Shown here piece after piece: positions 1 through 10,093 of a stretch of DNA of 64,000 bases. The DNA is taken from the NCBI RefSeq assembly GCF_002165135.1, contig NZ_NFZQ01000003.1:124001-188000 (forward strand), read 5' to 3'. Below the pieces are notes generated by a model that did not search any database, was not told the origin of the DNA, and worked only from the letters and a program-made list of their open reading frames with translations. The translations under genes were made by a program, and so were the position numbers. The first letter of the stretch is position 1. Every line of letters begins with the position of its first letter. This DNA comes from Pseudomonas sp. SID14000. Lineage in GTDB: Bacteria; Pseudomonadota; Gammaproteobacteria; Pseudomonadales; Pseudomonadaceae.

Positions 1-112
1 AAATCCGTTATCTGCACCGCAGGCCCATTCTCATGCCGTAACATCCTGCCCCTTGACCCTGATGCCCCTACAGGGTCGAGAATCGCCCCCCGTCATCACA
101 CCGAGCCCACCC

Positions 113-787
113 ATGCGCCTATTGATCATCGAGGACGAACTGCGTACCGCCGACTACCTCCAGCAGGGCCTGCGCGAAAACGGCTACGTGGTCGACTGCG
201 CCCACACCGGCACCGATGGCCTGCACCTGGCCCGCCAGCAGTCATACGACCTGGTCATCCTCGACGTCAACCTGCCCGAACTCGATGGCTGGACCGTGCT
301 GCAGCGGCTGCGCGCCGAATCGGCCACGCGCATCATGATGCTCACCGCCCACGGTCGCCTGGCCGACCGGGTAAAGGGCCTGGACATGGGTGCCGACGAC
401 TACCTGCTCAAACCCTTCGAGTTCCCGGAACTGCTGGCCCGCATCCGCAGCCTGCTGCGCCGCAACGACCAGCAACTGCAGCCCAGCACTCTGCGCGTCG
501 CCGATCTGGAGCTGGACCCCGGCCGCCACCGCGCCTACCGCGCCGGGCAGCGTATCGACCTGACCGCCAAGGAATTCGCCCTGCTTCACCTGTTGATGCG
601 CCAGACCGGCGAGGTGCTGTCGCGCACCCAGATCATCTCGCTGGTGTGGGACATGAACTTCGACTGCGACACCAATGTGGTCGAGGTTTCGATCCGGCGC
701 CTGCGGGCAAAGATCGACGACCCGTTCGACAACAAACTGATCCATACCCTGCGTGGCGTCGGCTACGTGCTCGAGGCACGCTTTTGA
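113..787 (+). CDS. copR: OmpR-family response regulator, CopR/CzcR-like
   Basis: This 224-residue two-component response regulator probably controls heavy-metal (copper-type) resistance. The N-terminal receiver has the acidic pocket E7/D8, phospho-acceptor D51 (VILDVNLP) and the conserved lysine at about K100 (LLKPF). The C-terminal winged helix ends VRRLRAKI-like followed by RGVGYVLE, typical of the OmpR/PhoB class. The frame is open upstream to base 53, but ATG 113 begins exactly at the receiver motif MRLLIIEDE, so I chose it. The gene overlaps the sensor kinase gene by 4 bases, so the two are probably translationally coupled. Assignment to the CopR/IrlR/CzcR branch comes from overall resemblance; the metal is not determined by the sequence. 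The first 112 bases of the window show no gene. Confidence 0.85.
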   Translation: MRLLIIEDELRTADYLQQGLRENGYVVDCAHTGTDGLHLARQQSYDLVILDVNLPELDGWTVLQRLRAESATRIMMLTAHGRLADRVKGLDMGADDYLLKPFEFPELLARIRSLLRRNDQQLQPSTLRVADLELDPGRHRAYRAGQRIDLTAKEFALLHLLMRQTGEVLSRTQIISLVWDMNFDCDTNVVEVSIRRLRAKIDDPFDNKLIHTLRGVGYVLEARF

Positions 788-2166
788 AAAACGCCAGCCT
801 GTCACTACGCCTGGGCCTTGGCGTGACACTGATGGGCGCCGCACTGGTGCTGCTGCTAGCCTGCCTGGCCGTGTTCGCTCTCGATCACGAACTGGACAGC
901 CGCGCACGCAAGGACCTGGCGCGCAAGATGCTGCAGGTCGAACACAACCTGCGCGTAGACCTGCGTAGCGAAGACCTGGGCAGCCGCGCCCATCCCTTGC
1001 TCGACTTGGTGATGGGGCACGACAACCTCAGCCTCAGTGTGCTGGCCATCGAGGGCCGCCACCCGCACCTGCTCAGCCTCGGGCCAGCGCTGGAATCGCG
1101 GGTCGGCGAACTGCGCACCGATGCCCGCCTGGCCTTTCATGCATGGCGCGACAGCAATGGCAACCAGATACTCACCGTGACCCGGCTTATGCGCCTGCGC
1201 GACGACACCCCGGTCAAGGTGATGATGTCGCTCAACCGCGCCGACGATAACGCCCTGCTGCAGGCCTACCTGCACTCCACCTTGCTCGCACTGCCGTTGC
1301 TGTTACTGCTGATCGGTGCCGGCGCCTGGTGGCTGATGCAACGTGGCCTGAAGCCACTGCGGCACTTCCGGCGCATCGCCGGGCAGGTGTCAGCCCAGGA
1401 CCTGCAACATCGCCTGCCCGCGACCGGCCTGCCGCTGGAGCTGGCAGAGCTGGCCAGCAGCATCAACGTGATGCTCGATCGACTCGATCAAGGCGTCAGC
1501 CAGCTGTCGCAGTTTTCCGACGATCTGGCCCATGAACTGCGCACACCGCTGAGCAACCTGATGGGCAAGGCGCAAGTGACCCTGGCCCGTGAACGGGACA
1601 ACACGAATTACCGGGAAGTGCTGGAAGACAGCATCGAAGAACTGACCCGGCTCAACCGCATCATCAATGACATGCTGTTTCTCGCCCAGGTCAGCCAGCC
1701 TCAAACCCAGGTGGTGCTGAAACCCATGGCATTGGCCGACGAGACTGCGCGGGTTGTCGAACTGTTCACGTTCAGTGCCGAACTGAAAGACGTTGAGCTG
1801 CGTGTTCAGGGCTGGGGGACGGCATTGGGGGATCGGCTGATGTTTCAACGGGCGTTGTCGAACCTGTTGAGCAATGCCATTCGGCACTGCCCCGGTGGCA
1901 AGCCTGTGGAGTTGCGCATCGAGCGCCTGGGTAGCGAAATTCAGCTTTCGGTGGAAAACCAGGGGCCTGGTATTGCTGAAGAGCACCAGTCGCGCTTGTT
2001 CGAGCGGTTTTACCGGGTGGGCTCGGGGCGCTCGCGGCTGGAGGGTGGGACCGGGTTGGGGCTGGCGATCGTGAAATCGATCATGCAGTTGCATGGCGGG
2101 CGGGTCGAGGTTAGCAGCAGCCCCTTGGGGCCTACCCGGTTTACCCTGGTGTTTCCTACCGATTGA
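784..2166 (+). CDS. copS: Heavy-metal sensor histidine kinase, CopS/CusS-like
   Basis: This inner-membrane sensor kinase of about 460 residues is the partner of the preceding regulator. It has a first membrane segment at about residues 8-33, a periplasmic domain of about 130 residues, a second membrane segment near 163-186, a HAMP linker, a phospho-acceptor H250 in [10 protein letters not shown], and an HATPase domain with a G-box ([10 protein letters not shown]) near the C terminus. The likely start is TTG 784, which overlaps the regulator stop (TTGA). In-frame GTG 823 or ATG 832 would cut into the first membrane helix. The architecture matches CusS/CopS/IrlS heavy-metal sensors. The two-gene unit ends just before a REP pair. 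Confidence 0.83.
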   Translation: MKNASLSLRLGLGVTLMGAALVLLLACLAVFALDHELDSRARKDLARKMLQVEHNLRVDLRSEDLGSRAHPLLDLVMGHDNLSLSVLAIEGRHPHLLSLGPALESRVGELRTDARLAFHAWRDSNGNQILTVTRLMRLRDDTPVKVMMSLNRADDNALLQAYLHSTLLALPLLLLLIGAGAWWLMQRGLKPLRHFRRIAGQVSAQDLQHRLPATGLPLELAELASSINVMLDRLDQGVSQLSQFSDDLAHELRTPLSNLMGKAQVTLARERDNTNYREVLEDSIEELTRLNRIINDMLFLAQVSQPQTQVVLKPMALADETARVVELFTFSAELKDVELRVQGWGTALGDRLMFQRALSNLLSNAIRHCPGGKPVELRIERLGSEIQLSVENQGPGIAEEHQSRLFERFYRVGSGRSRLEGGTGLGLAIVKSIMQLHGGRVEVSSSPLGPTRFTLVFPTD

Positions 2167-2172
2167 TCGGCT

Positions 2173-2282
2173 GCCTGTGCCGGCCTCTTCGCGGGTAAAC
2201 CCGCTCCCACAGGTACCCTACAGGCCTGAGGCTTGTGCGATCCCTGTGGGAGCGGGTTTACCCGCGAAGAGGCCGGCACAGG
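2173..2282. repeat. REP pair (inverted), P. putida type
   Basis: Two copies of the about 40-bp P. putida REP palindrome lie head to head (about 2173-2213 and 2243-2282), sharing the core TTCGCGGGTAAACCCGCTCC. They separate the convergent kinase and pdxJ genes. Confidence 0.9.
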
Positions 2283-2292
2283 CGACCAATGA

Positions 2293-3033
2293 TTAGCGCG
2301 ACGCGGCCACGATCAGCGCCTTCATCTCGGCCACTGCGGCCTTGAAGCCGACGAACAGCGCATGCGCCACCAGCGCATGGCCGATGTTCAGCTCATTGAT
2401 GCCCTTGATCGCCGCCACCGCCTCGACGTTGTGGTAATGCAAGCCGTGGCCGGCATTGACGATCAGCCCCTGCCCCACGCCAAACGCCACACCATCGACG
2501 ATACGCTTGAGTTCCTCGGCCACTTCGGTCGGGGTTTCGGCATCGGCGTAACGCCCGGTGTGCAGCTCGATGGCCGGAGCGCCAACCCGGCGCGACGCCT
2601 CGATCTGCCGTTCGTCGGCATCGATGAACAACGACACTTCGGCACCGATACGCGACAGGCGTTCAACCGCCGCCTTGATCCGTGCCTCCTGGCCCGCCAC
2701 GTCCAGGCCACCTTCGGTGGTCAGTTCCTGACGGGTTTCAGGTACCAGGCAGATATGCGCCGGGCGAATCTTCTCGGCAAAGGCCATCATTTCTTCGGTG
2801 ACGCCCATCTCGAAGTTCATGCGGGTCTGCAGCACGTCCTTGAGCAGCACCACGTCACGCTCCTGGATGTGCCGGCGGTCTTCACGCAGGTGTACGGTAA
2901 TGCCATCGGCGCCTGCTTCCTCGGCATCCAGGGCAGCCTTGACCGGATCAGGGTAGCGCGTGCCCCGGGCCTGGCGCAGGGTCGCCACGTGGTCGATGTT
3001 TACGCCAAGAAGCATGCGGTTGCTGTGAGTCAC
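2293..3033 (-). CDS. pdxJ: Pyridoxine 5'-phosphate synthase PdxJ
   Basis: PdxJ condenses 3-amino-2-oxopropyl phosphate with 1-deoxy-D-xylulose 5-phosphate to make pyridoxine 5'-phosphate, the last step of the DXP-dependent vitamin B6 pathway. The 246-residue product has the family hallmarks [14 protein letters not shown] near the N terminus, the [14 protein letters not shown] segment, and a C-terminal [14 protein letters not shown] phosphate-binding region. The length is typical. I chose GTG 3033 because AGGAG lies 8 bases upstream; a longer frame reaches 3060 but has no ribosome site. It is the last gene of the minus-strand block era-recO-pdxJ and lies 43 bases after recO. Confidence 0.95.
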   Translation of the reverse strand: MTHSNRMLLGVNIDHVATLRQARGTRYPDPVKAALDAEEAGADGITVHLREDRRHIQERDVVLLKDVLQTRMNFEMGVTEEMMAFAEKIRPAHICLVPETRQELTTEGGLDVAGQEARIKAAVERLSRIGAEVSLFIDADERQIEASRRVGAPAIELHTGRYADAETPTEVAEELKRIVDGVAFGVGQGLIVNAGHGLHYHNVEAVAAIKGINELNIGHALVAHALFVGFKAAVAEMKALIVAASR

Positions 3034-3076
3034 GAAAGGCTCTCCTGAAGATTGAGCCACACAGCATACGTCGTGA

Positions 3077-3760
3077 TCAGCGCTTGCGAAACAGTTCCCG
3101 GCTGACCAGCGGTTTTGCCCCCAGATGAACCGCCAGTGCCTGGCGCATCAGGCGCTTGGCAGCGAGCAAAGCTCCTGGGGCATCCCAGTCGGCTTCGGCC
3201 AGGGCCAGCAGTTCGGTGCCGCGGAACAACCCAGGTTGCACCAGCTCGACCCGCTCCAGGCCGGCATCCACACGCAAGCGGTACAGGCCGTCGGCCACCA
3301 TCGGCTGGTCATTGACGTCGTGGTGCAACGAAAACGCATAACCGAGCTCATCCAGCAGCCGCCATTCGAAAGAGCGCAGCAGCGGCTCCAGCGGGCGACC
3401 GGCGGCCAGGGCCTGCAAGGTCAGGGTGTAGTGCTCGAACAGCGCCGGGAAAGGCGCTTCGGCGGGCAGCAGGCGCATGAGCAGTTCGTTGAGGTACAAC
3501 CCGCTGAACAGGGCATCGCCATGCAGCCAGGCGGCGATGCCGGCGCTGTCCATCCGCCCGACATTCTTCAGCTCGCCACGCCCGCGCAGCTCCAGCTCCA
3601 GCGGGACGAACGGCCGCACCAGGCTGCCACCCTTGCCACGCGCACGGCGCAACACCGCGCGCATGCGGCCCTGCGGGGTGAAGAAGTCCACCAGCGCGCT
3701 GGTTTCCTTGTAGGCACGGCTGTGCAGCACGTAGGCTGGCTGGCCGACAGGTTGTTCCAT
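3077..3760 (-). CDS. recO: DNA repair protein RecO
   Basis: This 227-residue RecO is a mediator that, with RecR, loads RecA on SSB-coated DNA in the RecFOR pathway. It shows the N-terminal OB-fold start ([21 protein letters not shown]), the basic RRARGKGG loop, and the helical C-terminal half ([20 protein letters not shown]). As in many gamma-proteobacteria, the zinc-binding cysteines found in some RecO proteins are absent. It sits between era and pdxJ, the standard Pseudomonas order. A REP pair separates it from era. Confidence 0.95.
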   Translation of the reverse strand: MEQPVGQPAYVLHSRAYKETSALVDFFTPQGRMRAVLRRARGKGGSLVRPFVPLELELRGRGELKNVGRMDSAGIAAWLHGDALFSGLYLNELLMRLLPAEAPFPALFEHYTLTLQALAAGRPLEPLLRSFEWRLLDELGYAFSLHHDVNDQPMVADGLYRLRVDAGLERVELVQPGLFRGTELLALAEADWDAPGALLAAKRLMRQALAVHLGAKPLVSRELFRKR

Positions 3761-3786
3761 AAACGCTCTCTAAAAGCCCCAGACAA

Positions 3787-3860
3787 CTGTGGGAGCGGGT
3801 TTACCCGCGAATGCGATGGTGAACCCACTGACGCATTCGCGGGTAAACCCGCTCCCACAG
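3787..3860. repeat. REP pair (inverted) between recO and era
   Basis: Two REP units in inverted orientation (CTGTGGGAGCGGG...CCCGCTCCCACAG) form a long potential hairpin inside the minus-strand gene block. It may stabilise or attenuate the transcript between era and recO. Confidence 0.88.
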
Positions 3861-3884
3861 AGTAACCTGAGCCGTCAGGCGAAT

Positions 3885-4787
3885 TTAAAGGTCGCCGTAG
3901 CCCAGCGAACGCAGGGCGCGCTCGTCGTCGGACCAGCCGCCTTTCACCTTGACCCACAGGTTGAGCATGACCTTGGAGTCGAACAGCACTTCCATGTCCT
4001 TGCGCGCCTCGGAGCCGATGCGCTTGATGCGCTCGCCCTTGTCGCCAATGATGATCTTTTTCTGGCCGTCGCGCTCGACCAGGATCAGCGCGTGAATGTG
4101 CAGCACGTGGCCCTGCTGCTTGAATTCTTCAATTTCCACGGTGATCTGGTACGGCAATTCCGCACCCAGCTGACGCATGATCTTCTCGCGCACCAGTTCG
4201 GCGGCCAGGAAGCGGCTGCTGCGGTCAGTGATCTGGTCTTCCGGGAAAAAGTGATCGTTCTCGGGCAGGTGCTTGGCGATCTGTGCTTCCAGCGCCTGGA
4301 GGTTGTGCCCCTGCTGTGCGGAGATCGGCATCACTTCGGCGTTCGGCAACTGCTCCTGCAGCCATTGCAAGTGCGGGATCAGTTCGGCCTTCTCTTCCAT
4401 GCGATCGGTCTTGTTGACCGCGATGATCAGTGGGCCGGTCACGTACTGCACGCGCTCCAGTACCAATTGGTCCTCGTCGGTCCACTTGGTGCGGTCGACC
4501 ACGAAGATCACCACGTCGACGTCCTTCAGGGCCGCCGAGGCGTTGCGGTTCATGTAGCGGTTCAAGGCCTTGTCGTTGGCCTTGTGCATACCGGGGGTAT
4601 CGACGTAAATCGCCTGCACGTCACCCTCGGTCTTGATGCCGAGCATGTTGTGGCGGGTGGTCTGCGGCTTGCGCGAGGTGATCGCCAGCTTCTGGCCAAG
4701 GATGTGGTTGAGCAGGGTCGACTTGCCCACGTTGGGGCGGCCGACAATGGCCACGTAGCCGCAGCGGGTCGGGTTGCTATCAGTCAT
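3885..4787 (-). CDS. era: GTPase Era
   Basis: This 300-residue essential GTPase binds 16S rRNA and helps 30S maturation. G1 is GRPNVGKS at residues 16-23, followed by G3 DTPG, G4 NKTD and the C-terminal KH domain (about residues 200-280, with [13 protein letters not shown]). I chose ATG 4787 over ATG 4793 because GGAG lies 7 bases before 4787 but only one base before 4793. The start overlaps the 3' end of rnc, so translation of the two is probably coupled. Confidence 0.95.
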   Translation of the reverse strand: MTDSNPTRCGYVAIVGRPNVGKSTLLNHILGQKLAITSRKPQTTRHNMLGIKTEGDVQAIYVDTPGMHKANDKALNRYMNRNASAALKDVDVVIFVVDRTKWTDEDQLVLERVQYVTGPLIIAVNKTDRMEEKAELIPHLQWLQEQLPNAEVMPISAQQGHNLQALEAQIAKHLPENDHFFPEDQITDRSSRFLAAELVREKIMRQLGAELPYQITVEIEEFKQQGHVLHIHALILVERDGQKKIIIGDKGERIKRIGSEARKDMEVLFDSKVMLNLWVKVKGGWSDDERALRSLGYGDL

Positions 4788-5469
4788 TGCCATTCTCCAC
4801 GCCCAGGGCGATCAGTGCAGACGCGGCGGCGACTTGCTCGGCGATACGCCGGCTAACGCCCTGACCACGGCTCTTGTTGTTCAGCAGCACCACTTCGCAT
4901 TCGACGAAGAAGGTCCGGCAGTGCGGTTCGCCCTGGATATCCACCACTTCGTAACGCGGCAGCTCACAGCTGCGCGACTGCAGGAACTCCTGCAGGCGGG
5001 TCTTCGGGTCCTTGTTGGTATCGACCAGGGTCAGGCCTTCGAACTCATCGGCCAGCCAGGCCAGCACGCGCTCCCGGGCCGTTTCCATGTCGGCGTCCAG
5101 GTAGATGGCACCAATCAGCGCCTCCAGGGCGTCGGCCAGAATCGACTCGCGGCGGAAGCCACCGCTCTTGAGCTCACCCGAACCCAGGCGCAGGTGATCG
5201 CCCAGGTCGAAACCACGGGCCAGGCGGGCCAGGGTCTCACCCTTGACCAGGCGAGCGCGCAGACGCGACAGCTGGCCTTCGCGGGCCTGCGGGAAGCGCT
5301 CGAACAGCGCTTCGCCGGCGACGAAGTTGAGAATGGCATCACCGAGAAACTCCAGGCGCTCGTTGTTGCGCCCGGCGTAGCTGCGATGGGTCAGTGCCAG
5401 GAGCATCTGGTCCTGGTTCTTGAAGGTATAACCGAGCTTTCGCTCCAGACGGGCAAGGGGAGCACTCAT
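4780..5469 (-). CDS. rnc: Ribonuclease III
   Basis: This 229-residue double-strand-specific endoribonuclease is involved in rRNA processing. The catalytic signature [15 protein letters not shown] lies at about residues 36-50, with metal ligands E40 and D44, and a second acidic site is in the [13 protein letters not shown] segment. The C-terminal third is a double-stranded-RNA-binding domain ([13 protein letters not shown] to the end). Its 3' end overlaps era. In P. aeruginosa a small DUF4845 gene lies between lepB and rnc; here only about 160 bases separate them, so that gene is absent. Confidence 0.95.
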   Translation of the reverse strand: MSAPLARLERKLGYTFKNQDQMLLALTHRSYAGRNNERLEFLGDAILNFVAGEALFERFPQAREGQLSRLRARLVKGETLARLARGFDLGDHLRLGSGELKSGGFRRESILADALEALIGAIYLDADMETARERVLAWLADEFEGLTLVDTNKDPKTRLQEFLQSRSCELPRYEVVDIQGEPHCRTFFVECEVVLLNNKSRGQGVSRRIAEQVAAASALIALGVENGND

Positions 5470-5598
5470 GCAGCCACCCGTTCGTTGTTCAACGCGTTGT
5501 TCAAATCAACATCCTGAAAGACTGTTTGGCTGTGGCCCGTAGCGACGTGCGACGAATCTCCCTATCCCTGAGAACACAGCCTATGTCAGAAATGCATT

Positions 5599-5623
5599 CG
5601 GCGCTGCCTGCTGGCCAGCGCCG
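5599..5623 (-). terminator. Stem-loop after lepB
   Basis: A perfect 8-bp stem (CGGCGCTG/CAGCGCCG) with a 9-base loop lies just past the lepB stop codon on the minus strand. No U tract follows, so it is more likely an attenuating or RNA-processing hairpin than a strong terminator. Confidence 0.35.
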
Positions 5624-5630
5624 ATGGGTA

Positions 5631-6485
5631 TCAATGGATCAGACCGACCCGCGACAGGTTGGGCAGGTGGCTGAGCTTGGGCTCTGGCCAGCTCATCCAC
5701 ACCGCGAAGGCCTTGCCGACGATGTTCCGGTCCGGAACCATGCCGTGCAGTTCCTTCGGAATGTTCGGGTCATCCCAGTAACGGCTGTCGTTGGAGTTGT
5801 CGCGGTTGTCGCCCATCATGAAGTAATGGCCTGCCGGCACGGTCCATTGCTGGTCTGGCGGCATGCGGTAACGGCTCATTTCCTTGCGGATCAGGTGTTC
5901 GGCCTCGCCGAGCTTTTCCTTGTACAGCTCGGCGCTGCCCAGGGTGCCCGGCTCGGTGCCCACCAGTTGTTCGGCAATCGGCTGGCCATTGACGAACAAC
6001 CGCTTGTCACTGGTGTAGCGGACCACGTCGCCTGGCAGGCCGACCACACGCTTGATGTAGTTGACGTTCGGGTCGCTCGGGTAGCGGAACACCATCACAT
6101 CACCGCGTTGCGGATCACCCACCTCGATGACCTTCTTGTCGATCACAGGCAGGCGAATGCCGTACGAGAACTTGTTCACCAGGATGAAGTCGCCCACTTC
6201 CAAGGTCGGTTTCATCGACCCCGAAGGGATCTGGAACGGCTCGACCAGGAACGAACGCAGCACCAGCACGATGAACAGCACCGGGAAGAACGACTTGCCG
6301 TACTCGACCAGTAACGGCTCCTTGCCCAAGCGCTCGACCACCGCCATCTCGGGCTGGCTGACGCTGCCCTGGTAGTTGGCGATTGCCGCACGCCGGCGCG
6401 GGGCCAGGAACAGCAGGTCGATCAAGCCCAGCAGGCCGCAGACGAAGACGGCGATGACTAGCAACAGCGGGAAATTTAGCGACAT
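5631..6485 (-). CDS. lepB: Signal peptidase I
   Basis: This 284-residue inner-membrane serine/lysine-dyad protease removes Sec and Tat signal peptides. It has two N-terminal membrane segments (about residues 5-28 and 66-82), catalytic S90 in FQIPSGSMKPTL and general-base K145 in NYIKRVVGLPGD, and the C-terminal signature GDNRDNSNDSRYW. It lies 5 bases downstream of lepA on the same strand, the usual lepA-lepB operon. The length is typical. Confidence 0.96.
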   Translation of the reverse strand: MSLNFPLLLVIAVFVCGLLGLIDLLFLAPRRRAAIANYQGSVSQPEMAVVERLGKEPLLVEYGKSFFPVLFIVLVLRSFLVEPFQIPSGSMKPTLEVGDFILVNKFSYGIRLPVIDKKVIEVGDPQRGDVMVFRYPSDPNVNYIKRVVGLPGDVVRYTSDKRLFVNGQPIAEQLVGTEPGTLGSAELYKEKLGEAEHLIRKEMSRYRMPPDQQWTVPAGHYFMMGDNRDNSNDSRYWDDPNIPKELHGMVPDRNIVGKAFAVWMSWPEPKLSHLPNLSRVGLIH

Positions 6486-6490
6486 AGGAC

Positions 6491-8290
6491 CTAGCTATCC
6501 AACCTGAGCACGGCGAGGAAGGCTTCCTGTGGAATCTCCACGTTACCCACCTGTTTCATGCGTTTCTTACCGGCCTTCTGCTTCTCCAGCAGTTTTTTCT
6601 TACGGCTGACGTCACCGCCGTAGCACTTGGCCAGTACGTTCTTTCTGAGCGCCTTGACGGTAGTCCGCGCGATGATCTGGCCGCCGATAGCTGCCTGGAT
6701 CGCCACGTCGAACATCTGCCGAGGGATCAGTTCCTTCATCTTCTCGGTCAACGCACGGCCCTTGTAGGCCGCGTTGTCGCGGTGCACGATCAATGCCAGG
6801 GCATCGACCTTGTCGCCGTTGATCAGTACGTCCAGCTTGACCAGATTGGCCGACTGGTAGCGATCGAAATGATAGTCCAGCGAAGCATAGCCGCGGCTGG
6901 TGGACTTGAGGCGGTCGAAGAAGTCCAGCACCACTTCGTTCATCGGCAGATCGTAGCGCACCTGCACCTGGCTGCCGAGGAACTGCATGTCGCGCTGCAC
7001 GCCACGCTTCTCGATGCACAGGGTGATGACGTTGCCCAGGTGCTCCTGCGGCACCAGGATCGTGGCAGTGACGATCGGCTCGCGGAAGTCGGCGACCGCC
7101 GAGACGTCTGGCAGCTTCGATGGGTTATCGACGGTGATGGTCTCGCCGGTTTTCAGCTCCAGCTCGTAGATCACGCTTGGCGCAGTGGTGATCAGGTCCA
7201 GGTCGTATTCGCGCTCCAGGCGCTCCTGGATGATCTCCATGTGCAGCATGCCGAGGAAGCCGCAACGGAAGCCGAAGCCCAGAGCATCGGAGCTTTCCGG
7301 CATGTATTGCAGCGACGAGTCGTTCAGGGTCAGCTTCTGCAACGCATCGCGGAAGTCCTCGAAGTCGTCGGAACTGACCGGGAACAGGCCGGCGTATACC
7401 TGCGGCTGGATCTTCTTGAAGCCTGGCAGCACTTCGACCTCAGGGGTCGAGGACAGGGTCAGGGTGTCACCGACCGGGGCACCGTGGATGTCCTTGATGC
7501 TGGCGATGATGAAGCCCACTTCACCGGCCTTCAGGTCGGCGGTCTGGGTGTGTTTCGGAGTGAACACGCCCACGCTGTCGACCAGGTGCACCTTGCCGGT
7601 GGACTTGACCAGAATCTTGTCACCTTTCTTGACGCGGCCGTGGCGCACGCGCACCAGCGAGACCACGCCCAGGTAGTTGTCGAACCAGGAGTCGATGATC
7701 AGCGCCTGCAGCGGCGCTTCGATATCGCCTTCCGGCGCGGGGATGGTCTGCACCAGGCGCTCGAGCACCTCGTCCACGCCCATGCCGCTCTTGGCACTGC
7801 AGGCCACGGCGTCGGTGGCGTCGATGCCGATGATCTTCTCGATCTCGTCCTTGACGCGATCCGGGTCGGCCTGGGGCAGGTCCATCTTGTTCAGTACCGG
7901 CATGACCTCCAGGCCCTGCTCGATGGCGGTGTAGCAGTTGGCCACGGACTGGGCCTCGACGCCCTGCCCGGCATCCACCACCAGCAGCGCGCCTTCACAG
8001 GCTGCCAGCGAACGCGAGACTTCGTAGGTGAAGTCGACGTGGCCGGGAGTATCGATGAAGTTCAGCTGGTAGACCTTGCCGTCCTGCGCCTTGTAGTTGA
8101 GCGTGACGCTGTGGGCCTTGATGGTGATACCGCGCTCACGCTCCAGGTCCATGGAATCGAGCACCTGGGCTTCCATCTCGCGTGCCGACAGGCCACCGCA
8201 CATCTGGATGAAACGGTCGGCCAGCGTCGACTTGCCATGGTCGATGTGGGCGATGATGGAGAAATTGCGGATATGACTCAAATCACTCAC
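6491..8290 (-). CDS. lepA: Elongation factor 4 (LepA)
   Basis: This 599-residue ribosome-associated translational GTPase (EF4) is implicated in back-translocation or ribosome biogenesis. G1 is [13 protein letters not shown] near residues 14-26; also visible are [12 protein letters not shown] (switch I), DTPGHVDF (G3), NKMDLP (G4) and the LepA-specific C-terminal domain with [23 protein letters not shown]. It is the first gene of the lepA-lepB unit. Confidence 0.97.
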   Translation of the reverse strand: MSDLSHIRNFSIIAHIDHGKSTLADRFIQMCGGLSAREMEAQVLDSMDLERERGITIKAHSVTLNYKAQDGKVYQLNFIDTPGHVDFTYEVSRSLAACEGALLVVDAGQGVEAQSVANCYTAIEQGLEVMPVLNKMDLPQADPDRVKDEIEKIIGIDATDAVACSAKSGMGVDEVLERLVQTIPAPEGDIEAPLQALIIDSWFDNYLGVVSLVRVRHGRVKKGDKILVKSTGKVHLVDSVGVFTPKHTQTADLKAGEVGFIIASIKDIHGAPVGDTLTLSSTPEVEVLPGFKKIQPQVYAGLFPVSSDDFEDFRDALQKLTLNDSSLQYMPESSDALGFGFRCGFLGMLHMEIIQERLEREYDLDLITTAPSVIYELELKTGETITVDNPSKLPDVSAVADFREPIVTATILVPQEHLGNVITLCIEKRGVQRDMQFLGSQVQVRYDLPMNEVVLDFFDRLKSTSRGYASLDYHFDRYQSANLVKLDVLINGDKVDALALIVHRDNAAYKGRALTEKMKELIPRQMFDVAIQAAIGGQIIARTTVKALRKNVLAKCYGGDVSRKKKLLEKQKAGKKRMKQVGNVEIPQEAFLAVLRLDS

Positions 8291-8430
8291 GGGTCAACAC
8301 TCGAAAAGGCTGCGAGCCGGACGCCCGCCGAAAAATAGCCGGGAATTGTACCTTAAGCTGCCGGGATATGGGAGATTCCTCTATCGGGCTGTACACAGCA
8401 TTCGCCTTTGCAATTGTGAATTTTCATGAA

Positions 8431-8456
8431 AAAGGGCAGCCGAAGCTGCCCTTTTC
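8431..8456 (-). terminator. Rho-independent terminator after mucD
   Basis: On the minus strand a GGGCAGC-UUCG-GCUGCCC hairpin with a stable UUCG tetraloop is followed by a run of five T. It lies 15 bases past the mucD stop and ends the mucD transcript before lepA. Confidence 0.85.
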
Positions 8457-8470
8457 TGTTGCGAAGCCGC

Positions 8471-9904
8471 TTATTCAGCCAGCTTGAAGGTAATGAAACT
8501 GGCACGGCCCTGACGCAGCACGCGCATCGACACCGAACGGTTTTTCGGCAGTTCCTTGGCGATTTCGGTGAATTCCTTGGCCGAACCGATAGCCTGGTTG
8601 TTCAGGTGGCTGATGACGTCACCCGGCCGCAGGCCGATCATCGCGGCTGGGCCATCCTGGACTTCCTTGATGACCACACCACCCTTGAGTTCCAGGGCTT
8701 TCTTCTGCTCGGCGGTCAGATCGGCCACCGAGACGCCCAGGCGGTTGCTGCTGCGCTCAGCGCTGCCTTCGACGCCGGTAGCAATGTCGGCATCATCGTC
8801 CGGCAGTGCGCCGACGCTGATGTCGAGGTTCTGGCGCTTGCCGTTGCGAATGATTTCCAGCTTGGCCTTTTCGCCATCCTTGAGGCTGCCGACCAGGTGC
8901 GGCAGGTCGGCCGACATGATGATCGGCTGACCGTTCATGCTCAGAATCACGTCACCTACCTGCAGGCCACCCTTGGCGGCCGGGCCGTTCTCCAGCACCT
9001 GGGCCACCAGGGCGCCGGCCGGTTTGTCCAGGCCGAACGATTCAGCCAGGTCCTTGTTGACCTCCTGGATCACCACGCCCAGCCAGCCGCGGCTGACCTT
9101 GCCGTCTTTCTTCAGCTGGTTGGAGACATCGATCGCCACGTCGATCGGGATGGCGAACGACAGGCCCATGAAACCGCCGGAACGGGTGAAAATCTGCGAG
9201 TTGATACCCACCACTTCACCGTTCATGTTGAACAGCGGGCCACCGGAGTTGCCTGGGTTGATGGCCACGTCGGTCTGGATGAACGGCACGTAGGTGTCGT
9301 TGGGCAGGGTACGGCCCTTGGCACTGACAATACCTTTGGTCACCGAATGGTCGAAGCCGAACGGCGAACCGATGGCCAGCACCCACTCACCCACCTTGAG
9401 CTTCTCGGAATCACCCAGCTTGACGGTCGGCAGGTTCTTGCCATCGACCTTGAGCAGGGCCACGTCGGTGCGTGGGTCGGTGCCGACCAGCTTGGCCTGC
9501 AGCTCGCTGCGGTCCGACAGGCGGACGATGATCTCGTCGGCATCGGCCACCACGTGGTTGTTGGTCAGCACATAGCCATCACTGGAAATAATGAAGCCCG
9601 ACCCCAACGACTGGGCCTCGCGCTGGCGGTCGCCGCGCGGCGAACGCGGCTGCTGCGGCATGTTGCGCTCGAAGAACTCGCGGAACATCGGCGGCAGGCC
9701 TTCCAGGTCGGGCATCTGCCCGGCAGCCATGCGGCGATCCGGCAGCTTCTGTTTGGTACTGATGTTGACCACGGCTGGCGAGGCCTGCTCGACCAGGGTA
9801 GTGAAGTCCGGCAGGCCTTCCTCGGCCTGGGCGCTGAGCACCTGGCCGAGCATCAGCACGGCGGCGAACATCGATAGGTAGGATTTCAAGCGTGGTATTG
9901 ACAT
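8471..9904 (-). CDS. mucD: Periplasmic serine endoprotease MucD (DegP-like)
   Basis: This 477-residue HtrA/DegP family protease and chaperone degrades misfolded envelope proteins and restrains the AlgU stress response. It has a signal peptide cleaved around residue 27 (LSAQA/EEG), a trypsin-like domain with catalytic triad H117 (TNNHVVAD), D147 (RTDVALLKV) and S220 (GNSGGPLF), then two PDZ domains (about residues 270-360 and 385-470). A ribosome site (GGGAG) precedes ATG 9904. It lies 189 bases beyond mucB with no mucC between, so it may have its own promoter in that gap. Confidence 0.95.
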   Translation of the reverse strand: MSIPRLKSYLSMFAAVLMLGQVLSAQAEEGLPDFTTLVEQASPAVVNISTKQKLPDRRMAAGQMPDLEGLPPMFREFFERNMPQQPRSPRGDRQREAQSLGSGFIISSDGYVLTNNHVVADADEIIVRLSDRSELQAKLVGTDPRTDVALLKVDGKNLPTVKLGDSEKLKVGEWVLAIGSPFGFDHSVTKGIVSAKGRTLPNDTYVPFIQTDVAINPGNSGGPLFNMNGEVVGINSQIFTRSGGFMGLSFAIPIDVAIDVSNQLKKDGKVSRGWLGVVIQEVNKDLAESFGLDKPAGALVAQVLENGPAAKGGLQVGDVILSMNGQPIIMSADLPHLVGSLKDGEKAKLEIIRNGKRQNLDISVGALPDDDADIATGVEGSAERSSNRLGVSVADLTAEQKKALELKGGVVIKEVQDGPAAMIGLRPGDVISHLNNQAIGSAKEFTEIAKELPKNRSVSMRVLRQGRASFITFKLAE

Positions 9905-10093
9905 ACGGCTCCCGTCACAACGAGCGGTAGTTTAGAAAGGCCCCTGCACAAAGCAGGAAAGGCCAGGCTCCAAGAAGCCTGACCTATAGAAAATTTGCCG
10001 ATGGATTGCAAATGACAATGCTTTAATTTCATTTCAGCAGCAGGCCCGCGTGCCTTGGCATGGCCCACACGTCAGGCCCGCAAAAGCGCGCCA

